This document shows, piece after piece, positions 19,789 to 28,170 of a DNA stretch of 64,000 bases. Made by a program: the position numbers and the translations under genes. The notes beneath the pieces are model-generated. The model was not told the DNA's origin, ran no database searches, and saw nothing but the letters and a program-made list of their open reading frames with translations. The stretch comes from Bradyrhizobium canariense (GTDB taxonomy: Bacteria; Pseudomonadota; Alphaproteobacteria; Rhizobiales; Xanthobacteraceae): positions 12,501 to 76,500 of the forward strand of contig NZ_JAFCKJ010000021.1 of NCBI RefSeq assembly GCF_018130465.1, written 5' to 3'. How positions within the stretch are numbered: the stretch's first letter is position 1; each line of letters begins with the position of its first letter.

Positions 19789-21132
19789 CTACCGCTTCGC
19801 GCTGCGACCAATCTTTCCCGGCTTGAACAGATCGAGGTCGATGGCCTGTCCCATCGCCAGATATCCGGTGCGGTTGGGATGAAGCTTGTCGCCGGCGCCG
19901 CCGGTGGTGCTTTCGGGAACGAACTCCGGCTTGAGGCCACCCGAGGCCGGATCGAGCGTCGCGCGATCAAAATCGATCACACCGTCGAATGTCCCCGAGC
20001 TGCGGATGAATGCGTTGAGCGCCTTGCGCTTGTCATCCTGCTCGGGGAAACCATGCGCCGCGCTGGTGCTGCCCAATGCCGAAACGACGGTGGCGCCAAT
20101 GATCCGGGCTTGCGGCCATTTCGCACGTAGCCTCGCGACGCCGTCCTTCATCGCGGCGATGACCTGGTCGGCCGTGAAATTGCCGTTCTTGCTGAAATCG
20201 TTGATGCCTTCCAGCCAGATCAGGCTCGATATGCCGGACAGCGACAGCACGTCGCGATCGAGCCGCTGGCCCGAAGCGGGGCCGCCCGCGTACGGTTTGT
20301 CGGCACCATATTCGGCGGGGCCTGCGATTTGGTTGCCACCGATGCCGCCATTCACGACGGCGACCTTGTTGCCGTAGACCGCCTTCAGGCGACGCGACAG
20401 CACGTTGGGCCAGCGATCGTCGCCATTCATGGTTGAGGCGGTCCCGTCGGTAATCGAATCCCCAAACGCCATGATGGCGAAGGCATCGGCAGGCGCAGTC
20501 ATCTCGATCGCATCGAGGAAGAACCACGACGCAGTCGCATAGGGAAAGGAAGCCTCGTCTTCGAGGGCGCCCTTCGCGTCGGCGCCGGGCGCACTGACAT
20601 AGGAGGTGGTCAGCGCTTTGGCGTGCCGGGTCATCGGACCGCTCTGGCCGGCGACATGAAAACTGACCGCAAGCCGGCGGCCGGCGAGGTCATCAGGCCG
20701 CTTTGCAAACGGCAGCGCGATCGCATCGCTCCAGACCGAATTCCCCGGCGACACCGTAACGGAAGCCGTGCCGGCGAACGTAACCGGGGTGTTGGAGCCG
20801 CGGATCAACGCGGCACTGCCCGATTGCAGGCCGAGGTAAACGCCGTCGAACGTGACGGGTTTGGTGCCGAAGGCGTTGCTGAGCCGGATGCGGGCCTGAC
20901 GGCCCCAGATATCCGGCCGCACGATCAGGCGAAAGGTCTGGTCCTGCGCACCGGCCGCAGGCTCGGGAAACGCGAATTTCTGTTCGGGCTGGGCAGACGG
21001 ATTGCCGACGGGGTATGGACCCTGGACCGCGCCCGTCCAGGACACCACCCAATGTTCGCCATCCTTGGCGCTTGCGGTCTGAAACGAGGCGACGAGCAGC
21101 GATGCTGCGACGAGACAATTCAACGCGTGCAT
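19789..21132 (-). CDS. Secreted SGNH/GDSL hydrolase
   Basis: The 447-residue protein has a Sec signal peptide ending ASA and a GGGGGA ribosome site. The SGNH blocks are in order: block I FGDSITDG, block II Gly in NGGIGGNQ, block III Asn in LEGINDF, and block V Asp/His in DKLHPN. Such enzymes are esterases, lipases or polysaccharide deacylases. The N-terminal 180 residues form a beta-rich domain often found in front of secreted SGNH hydrolases. The substrate is unknown. It seems monocistronic. Confidence 0.88.
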   Translation of the reverse strand: MHALNCLVAASLLVASFQTASAKDGEHWVVSWTGAVQGPYPVGNPSAQPEQKFAFPEPAAGAQDQTFRLIVRPDIWGRQARIRLSNAFGTKPVTFDGVYLGLQSGSAALIRGSNTPVTFAGTASVTVSPGNSVWSDAIALPFAKRPDDLAGRRLAVSFHVAGQSGPMTRHAKALTTSYVSAPGADAKGALEDEASFPYATASWFFLDAIEMTAPADAFAIMAFGDSITDGTASTMNGDDRWPNVLSRRLKAVYGNKVAVVNGGIGGNQIAGPAEYGADKPYAGGPASGQRLDRDVLSLSGISSLIWLEGINDFSKNGNFTADQVIAAMKDGVARLRAKWPQARIIGATVVSALGSTSAAHGFPEQDDKRKALNAFIRSSGTFDGVIDFDRATLDPASGGLKPEFVPESTTGGAGDKLHPNRTGYLAMGQAIDLDLFKPGKIGRSAKR

Positions 21133-21375
21133 TGTTTCCCCCGAACCCCAGATAATTTGGGCGCGACCTTAGAGCCGTCAGTTGGCCTTCAATAGGGCGG
21201 CAGAACGCTACCTGTCCAGACGCCGCTGACGCACTCCTCGCCCGACGCCAGAGAGGGCCTCGCAGGTTGCGTCACCGGCACCAACAAGAAGCCCTTCGCA
21301 GAAGCGATCTGTTCACAGCTTCGAACGCGTCAGGCGGACCAAGCTGTCCGCCCGGCAGATTCATGAATTCACGAC

Positions 21376-22560
21376 CTAATAGAGCGGCGGGATCTGGCCG
21401 ACCTTGACCGGGCCGAGCAGCACAGCGCCGTCGACGAACTTCAGCGGGAAGCTGCGAGCCTTCTTGCCTTCCAGCGTGCTCTCGGTGCCGATCGAATTGA
21501 TGCCGGCGGCAACGCCGGCATTGGCGTTCTGCTTGATGACCTTGCCGAGGCCGGGAACGGCGCGGTCGAGCGCACCGAACAGATTGTTGAGGTCCTGCGA
21601 CTTCACGCCGGGCGCGACGCGATCGAGGGTTGCCTGCGGCACCCCCTCCTCCAGCATCTTCTCGATGCCGAGCGCGGGGATCACGCGCTCGAGGCCCGTC
21701 ACCGTCATCTGCAATTCGCCGTCGAGACGGCCGTTAGCCGAGATCCCGAGCGTGCCGGCCGCAACCGCGATCATCTCGCCCTGCTGGATCCGGGACTGCA
21801 CGATCTCGATATGGCCGCCGGCGGCCTGGATCTCGCGGAAGCGCTGCGGCCACGGCTTTGGCGTGAGGTCGGACAGTCCGGTGATCTTCGCGCGCGTGTC
21901 GGCCTCGAACGGCTCGGCGAGCAGCGGATGAACGCCCTGAATGCTGCCCTGCGCGATCTGGAACACGGTCTCGATCACGGGATGATCGGACGTCGAGCCA
22001 TCCGCGAGGCGCCCATGCAGTTCGACCTGCTTTGCGCGCGCGAGCGGCACCTGCACGCTGCCGTCGACACGGTTGACGGTCGGCTCCTCGAACACGATGG
22101 AGGCGCGCTCCGGCACGGCGGGCAGGCCGACCACGCTGCTGCGGCCCTTGCTCCAGTTCACGACGAAGGTGCTTTGCGTGACGCCGTCGGTGAGCGTCGC
22201 GGGTGCGGAGAATTCGGCGATGACGCGCTTGGGATCGTAGACCTGGGCAACGACCAGGATGTTGTCGAGCTTCGCCGTGAACGGCGTCTTGCTGGCGTTC
22301 TGCGACACCAGGGCGACGCTGGCGCCGGAACACTGGACCTCGAAGCGGAAGGGGAAGCCCGCGATCGATCGCTTGGCGCAATCATAGATGCGGCCGGATT
22401 TGGCCTCCTGCGCGCGCCAGGCGTCGGCGGCGATTTCGGCCTGCGACGCCGCATAGAACCAGAAGCAGCTCCACGCGACGGCGAGGATCAGGAGGATGAC
22501 AGGGGCGATGAAAAGGCCCCAACGGGAGCGCCGGCGCGCGGCAACGGTCATATCGGACAT
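21376..22560 (-). CDS. DUF2125 family envelope protein
   Basis: A 394-residue protein with one N-terminal membrane segment (about 16-38), after a basic start (RRRSR), and a long periplasmic part. The sequence around YDCAKRSIAGFPFRFEVQC with two Cys, and the later LDG and LSDLTPKP stretches, match the alphaproteobacterial DUF2125 family. Function is not known. It is divergent from the ChaC gene with 110 bases between start codons. The ribosome site AAAGGG supports the ATG at 22560. Confidence 0.82.
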   Translation of the reverse strand: MSDMTVAARRRSRWGLFIAPVILLILAVAWSCFWFYAASQAEIAADAWRAQEAKSGRIYDCAKRSIAGFPFRFEVQCSGASVALVSQNASKTPFTAKLDNILVVAQVYDPKRVIAEFSAPATLTDGVTQSTFVVNWSKGRSSVVGLPAVPERASIVFEEPTVNRVDGSVQVPLARAKQVELHGRLADGSTSDHPVIETVFQIAQGSIQGVHPLLAEPFEADTRAKITGLSDLTPKPWPQRFREIQAAGGHIEIVQSRIQQGEMIAVAAGTLGISANGRLDGELQMTVTGLERVIPALGIEKMLEEGVPQATLDRVAPGVKSQDLNNLFGALDRAVPGLGKVIKQNANAGVAAGINSIGTESTLEGKKARSFPLKFVDGAVLLGPVKVGQIPPLY

Positions 22561-22670
22561 ACGGCGACCCTTTGACCCCTGATGATGGCAAATGTAAGCG
22601 AGGTACGGCTGCGACGAAAGGCGGAGAATTCGCTTCGCTTGGGGGCGCGGTTCTGGTAGCCGTGCCCGAA

Positions 22671-23282
22671 ATGTCGGAAATTACCCTCCCCTCCGTCACC
22701 ACTGCCAAGGGCGACCTCTGGGTGTTCGGCTACGGCTCGCTGATGTGGCGGCCGGGCTTCGAATTCGAGGAGCGTGTCCCGGCGCGGCTGGTCGGCGAGC
22801 ATCGCGCGCTCTGTGTCTATTCCTTCGTGCACCGTGGCACGCCGGAGAAGCCGGGTCTGGTGCTCGGCCTCGACCGCGGCGGCGCCTGCCGCGGCATCGC
22901 CTTCCGCGTCGCCGAAAAGAACCGCGCCGACGTCGTCGCCTATTTGCGCGCGCGCGAGCAGGTGACGTCGGTCTATCGCGAAGTCTTGCGCTCGGTGTGG
23001 CTGGAGAACGACGCGCGGCAGCGCGTCTCCGCGCTCGCCTATGTCGTCGACCGCGGCCATGTGCAGTATGCCGGCCGGCTGTCGCTCACCGACCAGCATC
23101 GCCACGTGCTCCAGGGCCACGGCCAGTCCGGCGCCAACCGCGACTACGTGACCGCGACGGTGAAGGCGATCGAGGCCGAAGGTTTTCGCGATGCGCCGCT
23201 GCATCAGCTTGCCACGATGCTGCATGGTGATGCGCATTCTCCGCACGCGCCGGCTCCGATCGAAGATCGAGAAAACCGCTAG
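22671..23282 (+). CDS. chaC: ChaC-type gamma-glutamylcyclotransferase
   Basis: The 203-residue protein has the ChaC signature FGYGSLMW near residue 18 and the conserved REQV-TSVYRE region with the catalytic Glu. ChaC enzymes split glutathione into 5-oxoproline and Cys-Gly in the cytosol. The ATG at 22671 is preferred over the upstream frame, which overlaps the divergent promoter. The stop overlaps by three bases the stop of the convergent plsC gene. Confidence 0.9.
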   Translation: MSEITLPSVTTAKGDLWVFGYGSLMWRPGFEFEERVPARLVGEHRALCVYSFVHRGTPEKPGLVLGLDRGGACRGIAFRVAEKNRADVVAYLRAREQVTSVYREVLRSVWLENDARQRVSALAYVVDRGHVQYAGRLSLTDQHRHVLQGHGQSGANRDYVTATVKAIEAEGFRDAPLHQLATMLHGDAHSPHAPAPIEDRENR

Positions 23283-24052
23283 CTCTCCGACGGCGCATAG
23301 CTCGGCGCCGAGCCGATCAGCTGCTCCTGCTCCTTGCGGCCCGCTTCGACGAGGCGGCCGGTCGCGTCTTCGATCGCCGTTTGCACACGGGAGAGAAACT
23401 CGTCCTTGGGCAAGCCCGGCGGCAGCGGATCGAGGAACTCCACCACCAGCGTGCCGGGATAGCGCATGAAGGTGCGGCGCGGCCAGAACAGGCCGGAATT
23501 GAGCGCGATCGGCAGGCACTGCGCGCCGCAGGACGAATAGATCTGCGCAAACCCGGTCTTGTAGTCCGGTGGCGCGCCCGGTGCGCGGCGCGTGCCTTCG
23601 GGGAAGATCACGAGCTGCCCGCCGCTGCGCACCGCCTCACGCGCCCGCCGCGTCATGTCCAGCAGCGCCTTGACGCCGGCGTTGCGGTCGATCGCGATCA
23701 TCCCGGTCTTGACCAGGAACTGACCGAACACCGGGATCTGCATGAGCTGACGCTTGAGGATGAAAATTGGACGGTCGAAAAAACCCGGCAAGACGAACGT
23801 CTCCCAGAACGACTGGTGCTTCGCCGCGATGACCAATGGTCCCGCCGGGATCTTTTCGAGGCCGCGGAATTCCACCTTGATGTTGCAGACCACCCGCATC
23901 AGGAACAGCGTCGCCTTGGCCCACCATCGCGCGACCGTGAGCATGGCGCGCGGCGGCAATGCGAAGGTCGGCAGCGCCACGATCGCGAGGCACACCAGCA
24001 CGGTGTAGAACAGCACGTTGAACACGAGCGATCGCAGGAAAATCAAGAACAT
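23279..24052 (-). CDS. plsC: 1-acyl-sn-glycerol-3-phosphate acyltransferase
   Basis: A 257-residue inner-membrane acyltransferase that makes phosphatidic acid. It has an N-terminal membrane region (about 5-35), the block I motif KHQSFWE, and block III FPEGTR. Block I is H-x4-E instead of the common H-x4-D, a variant I believe is usual in alphaproteobacterial homologues. The ATG at 24052 starts MFLIFLRSLVFN; a TTG at 24067 is an alternative. It is the last gene of the ftsE-ftsX-ydcF-plsC run. Confidence 0.92.
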   Translation of the reverse strand: MFLIFLRSLVFNVLFYTVLVCLAIVALPTFALPPRAMLTVARWWAKATLFLMRVVCNIKVEFRGLEKIPAGPLVIAAKHQSFWETFVLPGFFDRPIFILKRQLMQIPVFGQFLVKTGMIAIDRNAGVKALLDMTRRAREAVRSGGQLVIFPEGTRRAPGAPPDYKTGFAQIYSSCGAQCLPIALNSGLFWPRRTFMRYPGTLVVEFLDPLPPGLPKDEFLSRVQTAIEDATGRLVEAGRKEQEQLIGSAPSYAPSES

Positions 24053-24060
24053 CGAGGATC

Positions 24061-24093
24061 CGATCAATTGCCGATCAGTTGCCGATCAATTGG
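24061..24093. repeat. Three 11-base tandem repeats across the ydcF-plsC junction
   Basis: CGATCAATTGC, CGATCAGTTGC and CGATCAATTGG follow each other at 24061, 24072 and 24083. They contain the ydcF stop and a possible TTG start of plsC. The period is about one helical turn. Confidence 0.8.
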
Positions 24094-24790
24094 CCTGTGC
24101 GGTGGCGGGCCGCTTCGACTGAAGCCAGGGAGGCTGCTCCGACATCTCGGGCGAAAGGTCAATCCCGAAATCCTCCAGCCGCACCCTGAGCTCGGCAGCG
24201 ATGTACTTGACATATTCCGACAGCAGCAGCCGCAAGGTTGACGCCGAGGTCCACCACGGCTCCTCGCGCCATTTGTCGCCGACCACCACGAACGGGATCA
24301 GTGTAGTCTCCGGCATCGCATGCGAGAATTCCACCAGCGCGCGCGGCATGTGATAGTTCGAGGTGACCACGATCAGCGATTTGAAGCCGCGCCCCTCGGC
24401 CCAGCGCCGCGCTTCCGCGGCATTGCCGCGGGTCGAGACCGCGGTGCGGTCGAGATCGACGCAGCAATGCATGAAGGACTGGTTCTCCGGCAGCGTCCGG
24501 GAGATGTCGCTCGCCGTCGAGGTCGGGTGCACGCCGGAGATCAGGAGCCTCCTGCCATAGCCGGCAGCGAGCAACTCCATCGCATCCGACACCCGCGAGG
24601 AGCCGCCGGTCAGCACCACGATGCCGTCCGCCCTGCGGTCCGGCGCGATCTCGGCGCCGCGCAATTGCGACAGAAACACGATGAAGCCCGCCGCCGCGCC
24701 GACGAAGGCGAGCGCAATCGTCGACATCACGGCCGCGCGCAGCCAGCCGCGCGGCAGTTTCGGCGATCGATCGTCGGTCGGCGCGGTCAT
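24086..24790 (-). CDS. YdcF/DUF218 family membrane protein
   Basis: A 234-residue protein with one membrane segment near residues 18-42 and a DUF218 domain: GIVVLTGGSSR, LISGVHP, and TRGNAAEA followed by VVTSNYHMPRA. DUF218 proteins such as YdcF, ElyC and SanA act in envelope maintenance. The ATG at 24790 is preferred; the frame could start at 24877, overlapping ftsX by 14 bases, but neither start has a strong ribosome site. Its place between ftsX and plsC fits an envelope role. Confidence 0.85.
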   Translation of the reverse strand: MTAPTDDRSPKLPRGWLRAAVMSTIALAFVGAAAGFIVFLSQLRGAEIAPDRRADGIVVLTGGSSRVSDAMELLAAGYGRRLLISGVHPTSTASDISRTLPENQSFMHCCVDLDRTAVSTRGNAAEARRWAEGRGFKSLIVVTSNYHMPRALVEFSHAMPETTLIPFVVVGDKWREEPWWTSASTLRLLLSEYVKYIAAELRVRLEDFGIDLSPEMSEQPPWLQSKRPATAQAN

Positions 24791-24863
24791 GCGATGTCGG
24801 TAATCCCTTCCCTGAGGTGATTTTAGGACGTTTTGAGGCGAAGTGGAGTCCGGTTTATCAGCC

Positions 24864-25832
24864 TCAATCGACGTCATTCAGCGTCGCGAACAGCGTCTGG
24901 CGCGAGGCGACCGCGGTGATCGCGCCGATCAGCACCGCCTGCACCGCGAGCACGATGTAGCCGGACGGCCGCAGCGAGAAGGTACCGAGCAGCGCGGCGA
25001 ACTGGTCGCCGACGGGGGTGCCGGAAAACCAGCCTGCAATCGACTCGGAGAAGCCGAACACCAGCATGGCCGCGCCGCCGCCGATCACGCCGCCCTCCAG
25101 CCCCAGCCTGAGGAAATGACGCAGGAAGCGGTTGGCGATGTAGCGGTCGCCGGCGCCGACGAAATGCAGCACCTCGACGATCGGACGGTTCGCCGCCATG
25201 GCGCCTCGGGTCGCGAACGACACCGAGATGATGGTGGCGACGATGACGAGCGCGAGGATGCCGAGGCCGGCGAGCACCGTGGCGTTGGTCATCGAGCGCA
25301 TGCGCTCGATCCAGGCGCGGTGATCGTCGACGCTGGCGCTTGGCGCCACCTGGGTCACGCGGGCGCGCAAGGCGCCGAGGTCGAGCGCCGTGCCGGGCTG
25401 CACGCGCGCGATGATCATGCGCGGCACCGGCAGATCGTCCATCGAGAGGCCGGTGCCGAGCCAGGGCTCGAGCAGCTTGCCGCTCTCGTCCTTCGTGAAC
25501 GGCTTGACCTCGACGATGCCGGCTTGCGCGCGCATTGCCTCGGTCACCGCCGCGGTGTCGCGTTCGAGATCGCGACCCGCCTGCGGGCGGACCTGGATGG
25601 TGATTTCGCTGGCGACGTCCGACTGCCATTCGGCGGCGGAGGCGCTCACCAGCAGCACCGTGCCGGTCGTCATCGACGCCAGGAAGGTCATGATGGCGAC
25701 GACGGCGACCAGCGCGCGGCCGTGGATCGAGGCGCGCGGCACGATCGGCGACATGTTGCGCGCCCTGGCCGGAAGCGGCGGCCCCTCCTGTCCGAGATCG
25801 ACCAGCACGCCGCGCTCGTCGGGCCTACTCAT
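24864..25832 (-). CDS. ftsX: Cell division protein FtsX
   Basis: The 322-residue inner-membrane protein has the FtsX layout: a cytosolic N-terminus, TM1 (about 39-62), a periplasmic loop of about 110 residues, then three TM segments (about 185-210, 235-260, 285-308). With FtsE it forms the divisome ABC-type complex that controls peptidoglycan hydrolases at the septum. Its start overlaps the ftsE stop by eight bases (ATGAGTAG), so translation is coupled. Confidence 0.95.
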   Translation of the reverse strand: MSRPDERGVLVDLGQEGPPLPARARNMSPIVPRASIHGRALVAVVAIMTFLASMTTGTVLLVSASAAEWQSDVASEITIQVRPQAGRDLERDTAAVTEAMRAQAGIVEVKPFTKDESGKLLEPWLGTGLSMDDLPVPRMIIARVQPGTALDLGALRARVTQVAPSASVDDHRAWIERMRSMTNATVLAGLGILALVIVATIISVSFATRGAMAANRPIVEVLHFVGAGDRYIANRFLRHFLRLGLEGGVIGGGAAMLVFGFSESIAGWFSGTPVGDQFAALLGTFSLRPSGYIVLAVQAVLIGAITAVASRQTLFATLNDVD

Positions 25833-26484
25833 AGACGTGCAGCCGTCCCTGGTGCAGCACGAAGCGTCGCGCCTCGTACTGGTCCATCAGGGCGATATCG
25901 TGGGTGGCGATGATGACGGCGGTGCCTGACTTGTTGAGCTCGATGAACAGCCGCAGCAGGCGGCGGCCGAGCGTCGGATCGACACTGCCGGTCGGCTCGT
26001 CTGCCAGCAGCAGCTGCGGCCGCGAGATCACGGCGCGTGCGATCGCCGCGCGCTGCTTCTCGCCGCCGGACAGGATCGGCGGCAGCGCGTCCATGCGTTC
26101 GCCGAGCCCGACCCATTTCAGGAGATCGATGACCTCCTTACGGTAGCTCGATTCGTTGCGACCCATGACGCGGAACGGCAGCGCGACGTTCTCGTAGGTC
26201 GTCATGTGGTCGAGCAGGCGGAAATCCTGGAGCACGATGCCGATGCGCTTGCGCAAGTCCGCGATCTCGTCCTTGCCGAGCTGCGAGATGTCGTGACCGA
26301 ACAGATTGACGAGACCCCGCGTCGGTCGATGCGACAGGAACAGGAGGCGCAGCAACGAGGTCTTGCCGGCGCCGGACGGGCCGGTGAGAAACTGGAAGGA
26401 ATGCGCCGGGATCTGGAAATTGAGGTCGCGCAGGACCTCGGGCCCCAGGCCGTAACGCAATCCGACATTTTCGAACCGAACCAA
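25825..26484 (-). CDS. ftsE: Cell division ATP-binding protein FtsE
   Basis: A 219-residue ABC ATPase with Walker A GPSGAGKT, signature LSGGEKQR, Walker B LLLADEPTG and H-loop ATHD. It couples ATP hydrolysis to FtsX in the divisome. The start is taken as the TTG at 26484, giving LVRFENVGLRYG, the usual FtsE N-terminus and length, with GGAG seven bases upstream. The frame is open to 26535, but that extension is not family-like. It heads the ftsE-ftsX-ydcF-plsC unit. Confidence 0.95.
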   Translation of the reverse strand: MVRFENVGLRYGLGPEVLRDLNFQIPAHSFQFLTGPSGAGKTSLLRLLFLSHRPTRGLVNLFGHDISQLGKDEIADLRKRIGIVLQDFRLLDHMTTYENVALPFRVMGRNESSYRKEVIDLLKWVGLGERMDALPPILSGGEKQRAAIARAVISRPQLLLADEPTGSVDPTLGRRLLRLFIELNKSGTAVIIATHDIALMDQYEARRFVLHQGRLHVYE

Positions 26485-26673
26485 GCTCAGCTCCGTTCGA
26501 GAGAGGCCGCGGGCCGCACGGCTGTGCTCCGCCACACGCGATAACGGGTTTTGCGGCCGTTATGGTTTCCGGTTCGTTAACGGTCGTCCTGTAGCACAAT
26601 CGGTAGCATCTTTCGCCTCGGTTCTCCGCGACCGTGTCACCGTCAAGACTTGTCCATGCATCAAGGCTCGTCC

Positions 26674-27552
26674 ATGCATATCGTCTGCCCTCATTGTACG
26701 ACATCCTACGCCATCAAGCTTGCGAGCCTGGGGGCGAACGGCCGGACGGTCCGCTGCTCCCGTTGCAAGGAAACCTGGTTCGCCCATGCCGAGGATGCCA
26801 TCGAGGAGGCATCTGTCCCGGCCATGGCCGCGGCCAGCCAGGCCGACGACCAGTCCGATCTCGCCGAGCAGTGGAACTCCTATGCCCAGGACGACGGCAC
26901 CACTGATGCGCCTGTCGTTGACAGCCCCTCGATCGCCAGCGACTGGCCGGACCAGGAAGCCAGGGACACCGAGGACGAGTGGTCGGCCGCCGCCCGGTCC
27001 GTCGAGGAGGAAGTCGTCGGCGAACAGCACCAGTCCTGGTTCCGCAGCCTGTTCGGCCGCCGCGGCGCGCGGGTGAGCCGTCCGGTTGCCACCGCGGCCC
27101 CGCGAAAATCCCATTTCGGCCTGCCAACCGCCTGCGCCGCCATGGGTGCGCTGGTGCTGGCGCTGGTGATCTGGCGCGGCGACATGGTCCGGCTGCTGCC
27201 GCAGACGGCCGCATTCTACAAAATGGTCGGCCTCGAAGTTAACCTGCGCGCGCTGGCCTTCAAGGACGTCAAGCTCTCCAGCGAGACCGTGGACGGTAAG
27301 CAGGTGCTGGTGATCGAGGGCGTGATCGTGGGCCAGGGCAAGAAGCCGCTCGACATTCCCCGGCTGCGCTTCGCGGTGCGCGACGCGCAAGGTGCGGAAA
27401 TCTACGCCTGGAACACCGTTCTGGAACAGACCGTGCTACAGCCCGGCGAGCGCGCCTTCTTCCGCTCGCGCCTGGCCTCGCCGCCGCCGGAGGGCCGCAA
27501 TATCGACGTTCGCTTCTTCAACCGGCGCGACATCGCGGGCGGCAGCGTATAA
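26674..27552 (+). CDS. Zinc-ribbon (MJ0042) membrane protein
   Basis: The 292-residue protein begins with an MJ0042-type zinc ribbon (CPHC at 5-8, CSRC at 28-31). An acidic low-complexity stretch (about 45-115), one membrane segment (about 148-168) and a C-terminal beta-rich domain of about 110 residues follow, the usual DUF3426-like layout. Function is unknown. The ATG at 26674 starts MHIVCPHC; two other in-frame starts lie 18 and 24 bases upstream within a short direct repeat. It is divergent from ftsE and 58 bases before the response regulator. Confidence 0.85.
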   Translation: MHIVCPHCTTSYAIKLASLGANGRTVRCSRCKETWFAHAEDAIEEASVPAMAAASQADDQSDLAEQWNSYAQDDGTTDAPVVDSPSIASDWPDQEARDTEDEWSAAARSVEEEVVGEQHQSWFRSLFGRRGARVSRPVATAAPRKSHFGLPTACAAMGALVLALVIWRGDMVRLLPQTAAFYKMVGLEVNLRALAFKDVKLSSETVDGKQVLVIEGVIVGQGKKPLDIPRLRFAVRDAQGAEIYAWNTVLEQTVLQPGERAFFRSRLASPPPEGRNIDVRFFNRRDIAGGSV

Positions 27553-27610
27553 TCGATTTCGCAGGTCTCGCAGGCAAAGTTGGTGCGAGATTGATCCCAA
27601 GGTTGGTCTC

Positions 27611-27985
27611 ATGCCCAAAATCCTGATCGCCGACGACGAGGATTCGATGCGCCAGCTGGTGGCGCGCGCCATCGCCATGGACGGCCACGAGGTCGTCACC
27701 GCGCAGGACGGCGCCGAGGCGCTGGAGATCCTGACTCGCGCGGACGGCGGGTTCGACCTGCTGCTCACCGACATCCAGATGCCGGTGATGGACGGCATCG
27801 CGCTGGCGTTGTCCGTCGCACGCGATTTCCCCGATTTGACCATTCTGCTGATGACCGGCTTTGCCGACCAGCGCGAGCGCGCCTCGAACCTCAATGCGCT
27901 GGTGCATGACGTCGTGACCAAGCCGTTCTCGGTCGCCGACATCCGCACGGCGGTGGCGGATGCGCTGGCGGCGAAAAAGGGGTAG
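27611..27985 (+). CDS. Single-domain response regulator, CpdR-like
   Basis: The 124-residue protein is a bare receiver domain: acidic pocket ADDED at 7-11, phosphorylation Asp in LLLTDIQMPVMDG (D53 or so), Thr in LMTGFAD and Lys in TKPFS. The sequence MTGFA and KPFS, and the lack of an output domain, are like CpdR, the receiver that steers ClpXP to its substrates in the alphaproteobacterial cell cycle. Its neighbour ftsEX fits a cell-cycle role. The CpdR assignment is an inference from likeness and size. Confidence 0.8.
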   Translation: MPKILIADDEDSMRQLVARAIAMDGHEVVTAQDGAEALEILTRADGGFDLLLTDIQMPVMDGIALALSVARDFPDLTILLMTGFADQRERASNLNALVHDVVTKPFSVADIRTAVADALAAKKG

Positions 27986-28001
27986 CGGCCCCACGCACAC
28001 G

Positions 28002-28132
28002 GTGTCGTCCCGGCGAAGGCCGGGACCCATACCGCGAGGTCCATCTGTAAAGATCGATAGTCGTACAGGGCGACAAGTCTTCGCCAAACGACTCCCTGTG
28101 GTTATGGGTCCCGGCCTTCGCCGGGACGACAC
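28002..28132. repeat. Inverted intergenic repeat, family B, two perfect 29-base arms
   Basis: The arm GTGTCGTCCCGGCGAAGG onward (28002-28030) recurs inverted at 28104-28132, ending CCGGGACGACAC. A 73-base spacer separates them. Each arm also folds on itself (CCCGGC and GCCGGG). Related elements lie near 31844, 32865-33036 and 37205-37352. Confidence 0.85.
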
Positions 28133-28170
28133 CGAGATTGTCGCGGGCTGCGAGCCAACTCGTCAGCGCC

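Noticed and set aside
23279-24052. H-x4-E in plsC as an inactivating change
   Set aside because: KHQSxWET-type block I is, to my knowledge, common in alphaproteobacterial acyltransferases, and FPEGTR is intact.
26570-26640. TAGCACAATCGGTAGCAT, which looks like a tRNA D-arm
   Set aside because: No anticodon stem, T-arm with TTC or acceptor stem of proper length follows, so it is not a tRNA.
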